Positions 26,195 through 35,124 of a stretch of 64,000 bases of DNA are shown here, piece after piece. The DNA is from JAGQNP01 sp038257245 (lineage in GTDB: Bacteria; Patescibacteriota; Saccharimonadia; Saccharimonadales; JACQNP01): NCBI GenBank assembly GCA_038257245.1, contig JBBSJL010000001.1:60485-124484 (forward strand), written 5' to 3'. The notes under the pieces are model-generated. The model was not told the DNA's origin, made no database searches, and was given only the letters and a program-made list of their open reading frames with translations. How positions within the stretch are numbered: position 1 is the first letter of the stretch; each line of letters opens with the position of its first letter. The translations under genes and the position numbers were made by a program.

Positions 26195-27238
26195 CTACAG
26201 GCTATTAGCTATTCTTATAACCTGATCGGTATTTAGAGATGAATTGCCGTTAATTTCGTACCATATGCCGTTGTCTACCCAGCTTGCGCTATCGCTATCG
26301 TATATATAAATCGTTTTGCCCTTTTCTTGGAATGTCTGGTAACTGCGATTACTGGTTGCAACATGGTTTTCCAGGAGCGCGTCACTGTTCCAGTCTGAGT
26401 TTTTTTCTGTTACAGAATAGCTTCTGTCATCTGAGTTTGATCCGTAACTAATAATTATTTGACCTGCTTTGTACTGCAACGGACCATCTAGTGCATAGCC
26501 GTTAGGTTGGTATTTTGGCATAGAACCTGGGATGCCTGATCTTGTGGACGCAACTCGCATAGCCAAGTTCGGGACATTATTGTACGCAAAATAGCCACCA
26601 AGCACCAATACAGTCATAACTACCATACTGACATTAAGTAGACTAGGACTAATTTTTAATTTTTTGGCAATTTTATGGCGCCTAGTAGGTTTTTTGGTTT
26701 TTTGGTTATGATGACTATCTGATTTATTTATAACGTTTTCAATATGACTATGTTTGTTAGATGGGGGTTTGGGCGTAAGGTTATGTGCTTTGACTGGAGC
26801 GGATTTTGTTTCTTTGTGGTTTTGTTCAGGGTGGTCAGTGACTGCAATAGGAGAATATTGTGTTATTTTCTTCATCTCGGTGCCGAACTTACTTATCAGG
26901 GAGCTTCGGGCGACGTCTTGTGACCTTTTTTCTCTGGTTACATCAAATGCAATATTCTTCTTGATTGTTACATCAGACGAGTCGTTGTTTACCGTCTTTT
27001 TAACTGGCTTAGGTACAGCACTTCGCATTAATGTTTTTGATTTTAACGATTGCCGGGCAATATGATGTGCTTCTCGGGCACTATGAACCGGTTGTTTCTT
27101 ACTAACGAAGCCATCGATACTTGGGCCAGATGTAGGTTTTTTGACAGCTCGACTCGATTGAGAGTCGTCAAGTAATTCACCGGTCACGGCATCGTAGCGA
27201 TTGCCGTTTAGAGTTATTATGTTTCTTCTAGTACCCAC
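26195..27238 (-). CDS. single-pass membrane protein with long basic cytoplasmic region
   Basis: The first 200 residues are polar, Lys/Ser/His-rich and probably disordered. A membrane helix near 200-222 is followed by an extracellular domain of about 120 residues with several Tyr and Trp (IIISYGSNSDDRSYSV, TIYIYDSDSASWVDNG). I do not recognise the family; the layout is common among Saccharibacteria envelope proteins. The start is GTG without a clear ribosome binding site. It is divergent from the PEGA gene. Confidence 0.6.
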   Translation of the reverse strand: MGTRRNIITLNGNRYDAVTGELLDDSQSSRAVKKPTSGPSIDGFVSKKQPVHSAREAHHIARQSLKSKTLMRSAVPKPVKKTVNNDSSDVTIKKNIAFDVTREKRSQDVARSSLISKFGTEMKKITQYSPIAVTDHPEQNHKETKSAPVKAHNLTPKPPSNKHSHIENVINKSDSHHNQKTKKPTRRHKIAKKLKISPSLLNVSMVVMTVLVLGGYFAYNNVPNLAMRVASTRSGIPGSMPKYQPNGYALDGPLQYKAGQIIISYGSNSDDRSYSVTEKNSDWNSDALLENHVATSNRSYQTFQEKGKTIYIYDSDSASWVDNGIWYEINGNSSLNTDQVIRIANSL

Positions 27239-27346
27239 TTATTTAATTACTCGACTTTCTTTTAGGATCCCTATACTATAATCTTAAACCGACTTGGTTC
27301 GGCCTGCAAGTAAAAACAAGCATAATGAAAGATTTAGACCCACTAA

Positions 27347-28840
27347 ATGGAATATCTTGACCCTAAACAAAAACGATCTCATCTGATAAAGCTCTATGTT
27401 GGATACATTTTTATGGCGGTGATGATTATTTCAACTACCTGGGTGCTGTCTTCACTGTCTTCTGGCTACTATTATGACACCAAAACAAAAACAGTTATAC
27501 AGAATGGTCTATTGTTTGTTGATTCTCATCCAGAGAGCTCTAGGGTTACTATCAATGGTCAGGACAAAGGAAAAACTGATGTACGGCTAGTTGTTCCTGA
27601 GGGCAAGTATAAGATAAATTTGAGCGGCGAGGGTTACCGAGACTGGAATCACGAAACAAATATTGAGGGGGCTAGTATCGAAAGATTAGTATATCCGTTT
27701 CTTTTCCCAGCTAATCTAAAATCAGAAGACTCTGAATTGTTTGCGTCTAAACCATCTTTTGCATCACAGAGTCCAGACAGGAATTGGATTGTAATAAAAT
27801 ACCCAGACGTCATTAACGATTTTTACACCATCAATGTGACAGAAGATCCAATTTTCCTAATAAAAACCGTTTTGCCTACAGGTGTTGTTAACGTTCGGGG
27901 ACAAAAACATATATTTAACGAGGTTGAATGGTCGACTGACAATAAGCATGTACTAATTGAGCATGTGTTTGACGACGGAAGTGAATTTATTATTTTTGAC
28001 AGAGATAAGCCAGAAAAATCATTTAATATAAACCAACAATTTAAGGGTCGTGCAATTAGTGATGTTAGGCTGCGGGATAAAAAGTTCGACAAATTTTACC
28101 TACATAACTCTGCAAACGGTGAGCTGGCTACTGTGGAGCTAGGAAATCCGACTATTACAGTTGTTGCCACCGGCGTACTTGAATTTCAACCTCATGGTAA
28201 CGACATTGTGCTTTATGTTGCTAGGAACCCAAAACTGAAAGACATGGTCGAAGTTAGGTTATCTGACAAAGACAAGCACTATGTTGTTCGGGAATTGCCA
28301 AGCAGCACCAGATACCTAATTGATCTAGCTCAGTTTGATGGTAAGTGGTATGTAGCTCTGGGTGCTTCTGAAGAGAAAAAAGTATACATATTCATTAATC
28401 CTTTCGACGTATTAAAACGCGAAAAGAACGCCAAACAACCACTACCGACTGCTCTTTTGCGTCTGAATAAACCGATAGAGTTCCTGTCCTTCTCAGCTAA
28501 CGCTAGGTTTATAGCCGTACAAGGGGGGTCTAATTTTGCAGTATATGACGCTGAAACGATACGTTATTTCAAATATGATTCAAAACTAGAGCTGACTCCT
28601 GATTACGAGGTGAAATGGATGGATGGGCATAGATTAAATGGAGTTAGCCAAAACAAGATGTTTGTGTTTGATTTTGACGGAACCAACAAACAGGAGTTGG
28701 TTGGGGCATACAACGAGTTCCCTCCGTTTTTTAACCGTGATTATGACAAGCTCTTTACGATAAGTAATTCGGTTAGTATTAAGGATAGGCCGGCCCTGCT
28801 ATTTACCCCACTAAAATACGAACCCGAAAAATCTAACTAG
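27347..28840 (+). CDS. membrane-anchored PEGA-domain protein
   Basis: One membrane helix (about residues 17-37) is followed by a PEGA domain (about 52-110; GLLFVDSHPESSRVTING and VVPEGKYKINLSGEGY), then about 370 residues that look like a beta-propeller with repeated short strands (ENVEWSTDNKHVLIEHV, SFSANARFIAVQGGS). PEGA domains occur in surface proteins and are thought to link to the wall or sugar layers. A -10 box TATAAT at about 27284 gives a leader of about 50 nt. The 3' end overlaps the sortase gene by eight bases. Confidence 0.75.
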   Translation: MEYLDPKQKRSHLIKLYVGYIFMAVMIISTTWVLSSLSSGYYYDTKTKTVIQNGLLFVDSHPESSRVTINGQDKGKTDVRLVVPEGKYKINLSGEGYRDWNHETNIEGASIERLVYPFLFPANLKSEDSELFASKPSFASQSPDRNWIVIKYPDVINDFYTINVTEDPIFLIKTVLPTGVVNVRGQKHIFNEVEWSTDNKHVLIEHVFDDGSEFIIFDRDKPEKSFNINQQFKGRAISDVRLRDKKFDKFYLHNSANGELATVELGNPTITVVATGVLEFQPHGNDIVLYVARNPKLKDMVEVRLSDKDKHYVVRELPSSTRYLIDLAQFDGKWYVALGASEEKKVYIFINPFDVLKREKNAKQPLPTALLRLNKPIEFLSFSANARFIAVQGGSNFAVYDAETIRYFKYDSKLELTPDYEVKWMDGHRLNGVSQNKMFVFDFDGTNKQELVGAYNEFPPFFNRDYDKLFTISNSVSIKDRPALLFTPLKYEPEKSN

Positions 28841-30020
28841 AGATCCAACTACGCAGCCTATTCCATAAACTCGGAGCATTACTCGGTATGATATCTGGTT
28901 GTTGGCTTGAATCAACTGAGGTTGTACTTGCAATATTTTTTACAGGGTCGGGTGATATTTGTTCGCCAGTTACTAGCAATCTATTTAGTGATGTACCTGG
29001 TGGGTCGCATGTCACCAATGTAACCGTGGACTTTTCGGTCTTTTTGTAAAGAACAGAAACATCGGTAGGCTTGACGATGGTTTTGTCCCCTACTCTGTAG
29101 ACATATCTGACACCGTCTTTGTGTAGGTAAAATGTGTCGCCAGGTTCTAGTTGTTTTAGTAATACAAAGGCGAATTTGTACTTCCCCTTGTTTAGGATGT
29201 TATTGCTGGAATGCCCGAAAATTACACTGTTACCTATTTCGCCTGGTAGCGGTGTTGTGGAGTAATGTACTACCCCGTCCTCGAGTGAGTTTTGGATGTC
29301 TTTTTCAGCAGTAGACGGCTGATCATATACAACGGGGATCTCGACATTAATCTTCGGAATAATTATTTTCGCTTCTGGTCCAACTTTGGATGAAGTTGGG
29401 TTGATGATTATTGGAGTATTACTGACGTCTTTACTTGGGCTTATGAAAGGAGCAACAAATCTTTCGTTAAAGAACCCAAATAGTAAGAACGCAATCGCTA
29501 AAGTCCCAACACCAAGACCAAATAATAAAGAGTGCAGGTGTGCTTTTTTGGATGGTTTACGCTTGGTTTTGTTAACAATAGCAGACTTTATATCACTTGA
29601 GCTACGTGTATCAGGCTTGGTGTGTTCGGAGTGATGCTGTTGTTTATGCGAATGTGATTGATGGGGTATTGCAGTACTAGTTTGAACGTGAGGATTCTTA
29701 TTACGGTTGTGCTCGCTGTAAAATTCTTGCCAGACTTCATGCTTTTCATTGTCAGGTAGTTCAACATAATACTTGTGCCAAGCAGTTTGGATTTCTGCAA
29801 GAGATTTTCCAGATGATCCAAGATTGGCCATGAACTTTTGGTGTTTACTTTTTTTGGTTTCTTTGGCTTCTACTTCTTCTAACTCTTCTTGTGCGTCTGG
29901 TTCGTTAGCGTATAAAGAAGCTATCTTATTACGCAGCATACCCACTGCCTGGTCTTCTGGTAAAGGCTCAATGACTTTCTTATTCCCTGAATGGTTATTT
30001 GCGAGATTATTTGAACTCAT
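28833..30020 (-). CDS. sortase with N-terminal cytoplasmic extension
   Basis: Sortases join surface proteins to the wall or to each other by transpeptidation. The C-terminal domain has the catalytic histidine in VIFGHSSNN, cysteine in TLVTCDPPG and arginine in LNRLLVTG, in the standard order. It is preceded by a membrane helix (about 165-185) and an unusually long Lys/His/Gln-rich cytoplasmic region. Most class D/E sortases are 200-250 residues; this one has 395. No LPXTG-like substrate was recognised in the window, though the surface operon at 42.9-46.3 kb is an obvious place to look. Confidence 0.88.
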   Translation of the reverse strand: MSSNNLANNHSGNKKVIEPLPEDQAVGMLRNKIASLYANEPDAQEELEEVEAKETKKSKHQKFMANLGSSGKSLAEIQTAWHKYYVELPDNEKHEVWQEFYSEHNRNKNPHVQTSTAIPHQSHSHKQQHHSEHTKPDTRSSSDIKSAIVNKTKRKPSKKAHLHSLLFGLGVGTLAIAFLLFGFFNERFVAPFISPSKDVSNTPIIINPTSSKVGPEAKIIIPKINVEIPVVYDQPSTAEKDIQNSLEDGVVHYSTTPLPGEIGNSVIFGHSSNNILNKGKYKFAFVLLKQLEPGDTFYLHKDGVRYVYRVGDKTIVKPTDVSVLYKKTEKSTVTLVTCDPPGTSLNRLLVTGEQISPDPVKNIASTTSVDSSQQPDIIPSNAPSLWNRLRSWISS

Positions 30021-30101
30021 AATGCTAATGCTGGATATAACAGATGCAATTATAGTACAATATCCTCTGTTCTCCTACCCGTGCAACTATGGTTGCAATT
30101 A

Positions 30102-30186
30102 GGGCGAGTGGCGGAACTGGTATACGCGCACGACTCAAAATCGTGTTCCTTACGGATTGAGGGTTCGATTCCCTCCTCGCCCACCA
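30102..30186 (+). tRNA. tRNA-Leu (CAA)
   Basis: 85 nt with acceptor GGGCGAG/CTCGCCC, anticodon stem CACGA/TCGTG around loop CTCAAAA (anticodon CAA at 30136-30138), a long class II variable arm, T-loop TTCGATT and encoded CCA. Confidence 0.97.
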
Positions 30187-30194
30187 AGTAGAAC

Positions 30195-30217
30195 GATCAC
30201 CGAATGGTGATCTTTTT
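30195..30217 (+). terminator. intrinsic terminator after tRNA-Leu
   Basis: GATCACC-GAAT-GGTGATC followed by TTTTTA. Confidence 0.9.
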
Positions 30218-30260
30218 ATTTGGTCTGTTGTAGGAGGAATCGAACGGAGGTGCTAGCGGA

Positions 30261-31055
30261 TTAACCATTGATATGTACGGAAGTTGTAATTGCTTCGAAT
30301 GGTTTGCCTGGGTTTTGAATTTGCCATACCGCTACTTTTGCGGCTGTTTGGACTCTCCAGATTTCGGTTTCATTTCCAAACTCCGTTGCACTCACTTGGC
30401 CCGCGTGTGCTACCCAAATCTGTGATAAGTGGAAAACGACGATTGATAATGGATATTTTATCGTAAACAAGTGTAGATTATTTGCAAATTCGTTGGCTGT
30501 TGTATTGAATTTGAATGTTACTTCACTATGGTAGGTGGTTGCCAGTTTCTGTAGTTGAGCAATGCTAATTACAAGAGTTGTACTCGAACGCTTAATTATT
30601 GACTGAGGTGAAGAAATTAGAAAGTCTGCTGCATCTTTGGTGATTACTAAAATGTCAGAATAATTACTAGCGATTGACTCTATAAGTATTGAAGTTTCGC
30701 TGTTTCTGCCGAAGTCACCAGCTAACAGTATGGCGTCGGCCCAAACAGAATGCTCTAGACATGTTGCTAGGGCAGCTTTGCTGAAACCACCACTAGGGTT
30801 TTCAGGAGCAAATTCGCATTCTGGAAGCACTTTTCCAATTGTTTTTTGCAGTGATTTGGGGAGAACAATTCGTATTACTCCCGCTCCGGTGGTGGTGGCA
30901 GCCTGGAATGCTTCCGCAGGCGCGCTAAATGCATGTGAGTTACCACCAATAATAAGAAGTTTTCCTGCAAGGCGCTTGTTTTCGGGTTTACTCCACAGCA
31001 AATCTGAAAAAAGTGGTTTGTTCTTACTTTGTTTAAGCCAAGACATAATTGCCAT
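30261..31055 (-). CDS. NAD(P)HX dehydratase-like (YjeF C-terminal family), degenerate
   Basis: The N-terminal half matches ADP/ATP-dependent NAD(P)H-hydrate dehydratases: RLAGKLLIIGGNSHAFSAP, AAAT..GAGVIRIVLP, and AGDFGRNSETS where the family has GPGLG. The C-terminal GTGDxL motif carrying the catalytic aspartate is not present; AHAGQVSATEF occupies about that place. It may therefore bind a nucleotide without repairing NAD(P)HX. The first 23 bases overlap the upstream HAD gene; the ATG at 31046 is an alternative start. Confidence 0.6.
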   Translation of the reverse strand: MAIMSWLKQSKNKPLFSDLLWSKPENKRLAGKLLIIGGNSHAFSAPAEAFQAATTTGAGVIRIVLPKSLQKTIGKVLPECEFAPENPSGGFSKAALATCLEHSVWADAILLAGDFGRNSETSILIESIASNYSDILVITKDAADFLISSPQSIIKRSSTTLVISIAQLQKLATTYHSEVTFKFNTTANEFANNLHLFTIKYPLSIVVFHLSQIWVAHAGQVSATEFGNETEIWRVQTAAKVAVWQIQNPGKPFEAITTSVHING

Positions 31056-31761
31056 TTTCCGGATTCAATTTGTAAACAACATTTTTACGTTCAATGACTA
31101 TAGGCCAATTGCTATGTTGGGCGATTTTAAGTAGCTCTATGTCTGGATTGAATGCAATCGGGTTATCAACGATTTCCAACATAGAAACATCGCTCAGACT
31201 ATCGCCTATAGCATAACTATCAGCTGTGCTTAACTTCTCTTTGTTAATAATAGCTTGTAATGTTGATTTTTTGTCATGACTACCTACGATCTTTTCGCCG
31301 GTGAATCTTTCATTTTTTCTTTGGTATTCAGTCCCAACCCAAAAGTCAAAATTATGTTGCCTAGCGACTCTTTCTACTAGCTCATTATGTGATCCTGATA
31401 TAGCAATTAATACGTAGCCGTCATTTTTAAGTGATTTGGCTAAGTCTCGCGTATAGGTATAAATTTGGAGTTTGTACTCCTTAGCAACTTCGTCTACGGC
31501 TGTATCAAATTGCTCTGCAGACAATAATGGCAAGGCAGATTCGTAGACGTTTATAAGTTCCAGCTCGTACTTTTTAAATGATTGAGTGTCTTCACGGTTC
31601 TTCCAATGCATTCTAGAGTTTATTAGTCGCGCTTTTGCGTTCTTACCTAGATGTCCCTTTTTGGCGAGTTTATCAACAACTGCGTGATATAACTGCCAAC
31701 GAATCAATGTCCCGTCTATATCAAAAACAGCAAATTTTTTATTATGGTGTTTACTGTGCAT
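31033..31761 (-). CDS. HAD-superfamily phosphatase, SerB-like
   Basis: Haloacid dehalogenase fold of the IB type: nucleophile in FAVFDIDGTLIRW, motif II serine in LIAISGSHNELV, a lysine region (KKSTLQAI) and motif IV YAIGDSLSDVSML. The helical cap between residues 20 and 90 resembles phosphoserine phosphatase-like enzymes. The substrate is not identifiable. It starts three bases after xthA and overlaps the next gene, so three genes run as one operon. Confidence 0.82.
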   Translation of the reverse strand: MHSKHHNKKFAVFDIDGTLIRWQLYHAVVDKLAKKGHLGKNAKARLINSRMHWKNREDTQSFKKYELELINVYESALPLLSAEQFDTAVDEVAKEYKLQIYTYTRDLAKSLKNDGYVLIAISGSHNELVERVARQHNFDFWVGTEYQRKNERFTGEKIVGSHDKKSTLQAIINKEKLSTADSYAIGDSLSDVSMLEIVDNPIAFNPDIELLKIAQHSNWPIVIERKNVVYKLNPENGNYVLA

Positions 31762-31764
31762 ACC

Positions 31765-32562
31765 CTAGTTCTCTAATTCTATGCTGACTGGGCAGTGGTC
31801 TGAGCCCAAGACGTCAGGGTGTATTGCGGCAGATATTAGTTTATCTTTTAATTTACTTGAAAGGAGAAAATAATCAATCCTCCATCCTACATTCCTGGCT
31901 CTAGCATTGGCCCAGTGGGTCCACCAACTATATGCTTCGGTCGTGTCTGGGTGAAGTAGTCTGAAACTATCAACAAATCCAGCATCTAAAAAGTTCTGAA
32001 AACCTTCTCGTTCTTCGTCTGTAAACCCATGCTTGCCAACATTTGGTTTCGGGTTTGCAAGATCAATTTCTTGGTGTGCTACGTTTAGATCCCCGCAGAA
32101 AACGACGGGCTTAGATTTTTCTAATTGTTTGCAGTGGGCTAAAAAGGCTTTATCCCAAAACTTATGTCGAAGCTCTAACCTGGATAAATCGCCCTTGCTG
32201 TTCGGCGTGTATACTGTCACCAGGAAAAACTGCTCGAATTCGGCAGTAATTACCCTGCCTTCTTTTATCGGATCGCCGTATTTATCGCCCATATTGTATT
32301 TTTTGTTAATCTCATCAACGAATCCGTTAATTATTTGAATGGGTTTGACCTTGCTGAATATGGCGGTTCCACTGTAGCCTTTTTTGTCAGCTGAGTTCCA
32401 ATACTCTTTGTAGCCCGGTAAGTCTACCTCCGACTGGTCTTGGTTGGCCTTTGTTTCTTGTAGGCACAAAATATCTGGATCATGTTCTTCGATGAATTTT
32501 TGGAACATACCTTTATTCCAAACGGCCCTGATCCCATTAACATTCCACGAATAGATCTTCAT
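31765..32562 (-). CDS. xthA: exodeoxyribonuclease III
   Basis: This AP endonuclease/3'-5' exonuclease works in base excision repair. It has VNGIRAVWNKG, the metal glutamate in CLQETKANQ, FCGDLNVAH, and the C-terminal GSDHCPV histidine. 265 residues is normal. TATACT lies six bases before the ATG with no ribosome binding site, so the mRNA is probably leaderless. It is divergent from pyrH with only 48 bases between starts, so the two promoters overlap. Confidence 0.95.
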   Translation of the reverse strand: MKIYSWNVNGIRAVWNKGMFQKFIEEHDPDILCLQETKANQDQSEVDLPGYKEYWNSADKKGYSGTAIFSKVKPIQIINGFVDEINKKYNMGDKYGDPIKEGRVITAEFEQFFLVTVYTPNSKGDLSRLELRHKFWDKAFLAHCKQLEKSKPVVFCGDLNVAHQEIDLANPKPNVGKHGFTDEEREGFQNFLDAGFVDSFRLLHPDTTEAYSWWTHWANARARNVGWRIDYFLLSSKLKDKLISAAIHPDVLGSDHCPVSIELEN

Positions 32563-32610
32563 AAATTTAGTATAGCTTGAAAGACGTATAATCTGCTAGA
32601 CTATCTATCA

Positions 32611-33324
32611 ATGAGTAAGTACAAAAGAGTTCTTTTAAAGCTGTCTGGCGAGCAACTGGCTGGTAAGCATGGCTTTGGTATTGATCCTGAAGTCGCCCGT
32701 TACTTCGCCAATGAATTGAAATTGGTACGAAAAGAAGGCGTAGAAGTAGTTATTATTGTCGGTGGCGGCAACATGGTCCGTGGAGCAAAGTTGGCCGGTA
32801 AAAGTCAGATAAAACGGGTAACAGCCGATCAAATGGGAATGCTTTCAGGACTTATGAATGCCATGGCACTTACAGATATATTCGAAGCCGAAGGATTGCC
32901 TACTAGATGTCTGAGTAATGTTTTCGTTGAGCAGTTAGCTGAGAGTTTTTCATTTAGACTTGCCGAGAAGCATTTGCAGAATGGACGCATATTATTAGTA
33001 GCTGGAGGTACAGGACGTCCCTACTCTACTCACGACACTGCCGCTGTGTTAACGGCACTTGAATTAGATTGCGATATCGTTATGAAAACTAGCAAAGTCG
33101 ACGGTGTTTACGATAAAGACCCTGAAAAATATCCTGAGGCTAAAAAAATTGAAGCCATGTCGTTTCAGCGGGCTGTAGAAGATGGTTCTATTATGATTAT
33201 GGATAAGGCCGCTTTGGGGCTTGCAATGGAGCACAAGATGCCAATATTGGTACTTGATGGTATGACGCCCGGAAATATGATCAAAGCGGTTACTAGTGAT
33301 AAAGTAGGAACTGCAATTTCTTAA
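32611..33324 (+). CDS. pyrH: UMP kinase
   Basis: This amino-acid-kinase-fold enzyme phosphorylates UMP to UDP. It shows VLLKLSGEQLAG, IIVGGGNMVRG, the DQMGMLSGLMNAMAL block, GGTGRPYSTHDTAA and KTSKVDGVYDKDP. 237 residues matches bacterial PyrH, which is distinct from the eukaryote-like CMP/UMP kinase. TAGACT lies eight bases before the ATG. A bidirectional terminator at 33394 lies beyond the stop. In most genomes frr follows pyrH; here it does not. Confidence 0.96.
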   Translation: MSKYKRVLLKLSGEQLAGKHGFGIDPEVARYFANELKLVRKEGVEVVIIVGGGNMVRGAKLAGKSQIKRVTADQMGMLSGLMNAMALTDIFEAEGLPTRCLSNVFVEQLAESFSFRLAEKHLQNGRILLVAGGTGRPYSTHDTAAVLTALELDCDIVMKTSKVDGVYDKDPEKYPEAKKIEAMSFQRAVEDGSIMIMDKAALGLAMEHKMPILVLDGMTPGNMIKAVTSDKVGTAIS

Positions 33325-33393
33325 AAACAAAACCCCTTAGCATAATGCTAAAATTGCACCACTAATAATATTAATGAACAGAAAATTCAGAAT

Positions 33394-33424
33394 AAAAAAG
33401 AGCCGCTATTTTGGCGGCTCTTTA
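33394..33424. terminator. bidirectional terminator between pyrH and the pilin
   Basis: AGAGCCGC/GCGGCTCT stem with an A-tract on the left and T-tract on the right. On the minus strand it is followed by TTTTTT, a good end for the pilin transcript; on the plus strand it can end pyrH. Confidence 0.85.
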
Positions 33425-33442
33425 TCGGCTTCTCGGCTAAAC

Positions 33443-33871
33443 TTAGTTTAGACTGTCTTTTACGATGTTACCACCACCACCTTCAACTACTGCTGTTAGC
33501 TGGTAGGAAGTACAATCACCTGCTGCTGTAGTACAACCAGATGGTGCCGCAATGTATGCGTAACTATCAATTGTAGCTGCTGTAGCGTTGATACCAGTAG
33601 TGCTGTTAGGAGGAAGTAATGCATCAGCATCAAGACCCTTAAGATCTGTAGTAGTAACATTATTAATATCAGGATAGTAACCATTTTGAGCGTAATAAGC
33701 TTCAATTTGGCTATGAAGAGCCTTAACGTCTGTTTCTCGTTCTGTGTTACGTGCTTTTTGTTGAATACCTGTGAAGGTTGTAATTACTAATGCGGCTAGA
33801 ATACCGATTACAACGATCACGATCAAAAGTTCTACGATTGTAAAACCCTGCTGTTTATTCTTAATTGTCAT
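33443..33871 (-). CDS. type IV pilin-like protein
   Basis: Classic prepilin: short basic leader ending at QQG, then the processed FTIVELLIVIVVIGILAALV helix, with the conserved Glu at position +5. The mature part contains two cysteines (SGCTTAAGDCTSY) that can form the C-terminal disulfide loop. I start it at 33871 (MTIKNKQQGF), which gives a normal 9-residue leader; the frame opens at 33895. Pili of this type mediate host attachment and twitching in Saccharibacteria. No pilus-assembly genes are in the window. Confidence 0.93.
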   Translation of the reverse strand: MTIKNKQQGFTIVELLIVIVVIGILAALVITTFTGIQQKARNTERETDVKALHSQIEAYYAQNGYYPDINNVTTTDLKGLDADALLPPNSTTGINATAATIDSYAYIAAPSGCTTAAGDCTSYQLTAVVEGGGGNIVKDSLN

Positions 33872-33984
33872 ACCTGGTGTGCCCACCCTTTCCATAAATT
33901 TAGATTACCTTTATACATCTAGCAGTATATTACATGCTGTCAATAAAGCACAAGCGTTTTTTTGTTTGCTTGTGGATACTTCAG

Positions 33985-34797
33985 TTAGGCCGAAGGCCCC
34001 AAGACAGCAGTTGCTTTTTGTTGGAAAGCTGTTCTGAGCGCGTCATCTAGAAAACTAATAACTGTTTGAGGCACATCTCGATCTATGAAGTTATTGTTTC
34101 CGTCAGTTCCTACCTCAAGAACTAACCATTCATCATTGGAATCTATTAAATCTACACAACCAAATGACTCAACAAGACCGCAAGCCTGTAATGCGAGTCT
34201 AGCAGTATTTAATGCAGTTTTTGGAGCTGGTCCTAGCGCAGTGTACTCTGCTCCTCTAGAGTGCGATACCCAAGGATGCTTGTTTGTAGCATCACCAGAA
34301 AGTCTTCTTACGTTCCAGCCGAACATCTCTCCTGCAACGGAATAAATTCGGTGGACCTCAGGTTTGTCCATTTCAACAAAACTTTGAATGATCAGTGGCG
34401 TAGGCCAGCCGTCAGGGACTTCAGAACTATGCTCGATAACTCTATGACCCGTTCCACCACAACTTGTAGGATATTTCAAAACCCATCTACCCGATGTCTC
34501 ATTTAGTAAACTCGAAAGCTGAATCTGATTGTAAATAAGGTGAGTTTCAGGAGTAGGCACATCCATACGACTAAATAGTTGCATTTGTTTGCGTTTATCA
34601 GACGCGATACGGATACCATCTAATGGTATAAAGCTTGATCTATCTGGAAGGCCAATCGGGATATCCGAAACAATGTAATTAAAATCAGTCGGATCGTAAA
34701 CTATTGGAACGTTCAATAAGCTCGAAAGCTGTTCAGGAAAATCACCGAGTGCCCACTCAGCGTTTTTTGAAATAATTATTCCTGCTTGATGTTTCAT
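33985..34797 (-). CDS. ATP-grasp ligase-like protein
   Basis: The middle and end match the ATP-grasp fold of RimK/glutathione-synthetase-like ligases: RWVLKYPTSCGGTGHRV (ATP-binding lysine and glycine loop), PLIIQSFVEMDKPEVHRIYSV and LVLEVGTDGNNNFIDRDV, whose Glu and Asn bind magnesium. Such enzymes join a carboxylate to an amine or thiol. The substrate is unknown. It stands alone between the pilin and the recombinase block. A 10-bp copy of the tRNA-Ser 3' end begins seven bases upstream of its start. Confidence 0.72.
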   Translation of the reverse strand: MKHQAGIIISKNAEWALGDFPEQLSSLLNVPIVYDPTDFNYIVSDIPIGLPDRSSFIPLDGIRIASDKRKQMQLFSRMDVPTPETHLIYNQIQLSSLLNETSGRWVLKYPTSCGGTGHRVIEHSSEVPDGWPTPLIIQSFVEMDKPEVHRIYSVAGEMFGWNVRRLSGDATNKHPWVSHSRGAEYTALGPAPKTALNTARLALQACGLVESFGCVDLIDSNDEWLVLEVGTDGNNNFIDRDVPQTVISFLDDALRTAFQQKATAVLGPSA

Positions 34798-34803
34798 AAT
34801 TTA

Positions 34804-34813
34804 TCTTGGCGGA
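34804..34813. repeat. possible attachment-site repeat, left copy
   Basis: TCTTGGCGGA, identical to 37949-37958, where it is the 3' end of tRNA-Ser (TCCGCCA) plus three downstream bases. The two copies bracket the recombinase block. Confidence 0.4.
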
Positions 34814-35124
34814 ACACACGGGTCTGGAACTTAGCCAGTGTCTCACATTTTGACGCTTTACAGATAAAAATGAGACAAATGAGACACAGAAAGCCCATGT
34901 TTACCGTGTCTCATTGCTTGTGAGCTAAAAGAGGTGACAATTTTGCGAAAAAACTTGCCTGACAGCGACATTTATAGCATGGGTGACTTATTAATCGAAA
35001 CCTAACCAGCTATTTACGTGTCCCATGCGGACATGCGGTTCATAGGAGTAAACGGGACAAAATCGGACAGTATAAAAAAGGATTGACCCGGAATACTTTT
35101 GATAAATGTTAATATTGCTTTAGT
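34814..35124. other. gene-free stretch with inverted repeat
   Basis: No convincing gene lies in this 311-base stretch. It holds a perfect 10-bp inverted repeat, AATGAGACAC (34878-34887) and GTGTCTCATT (34906-34915), with a further GAGACA copy just before. There is also a TTGACC-type promoter element at about 35084 for the gene at 35125. An operator, a recombinase-binding site or a small RNA are all possible. Confidence 0.4.

Noticed and set aside
30224..30252. Second tRNA next to tRNA-Leu (minus strand)
   Set aside because: A GTTCGATTCC T-loop-like string occurs, but the arms do not pair and no acceptor stem is present.
33326..33360. Promoter for a small RNA after pyrH
   Set aside because: TGCTAAAAT resembles the -10 at 7520, but no -35 lies at a usable distance, and the following sequence is just the shared terminator.
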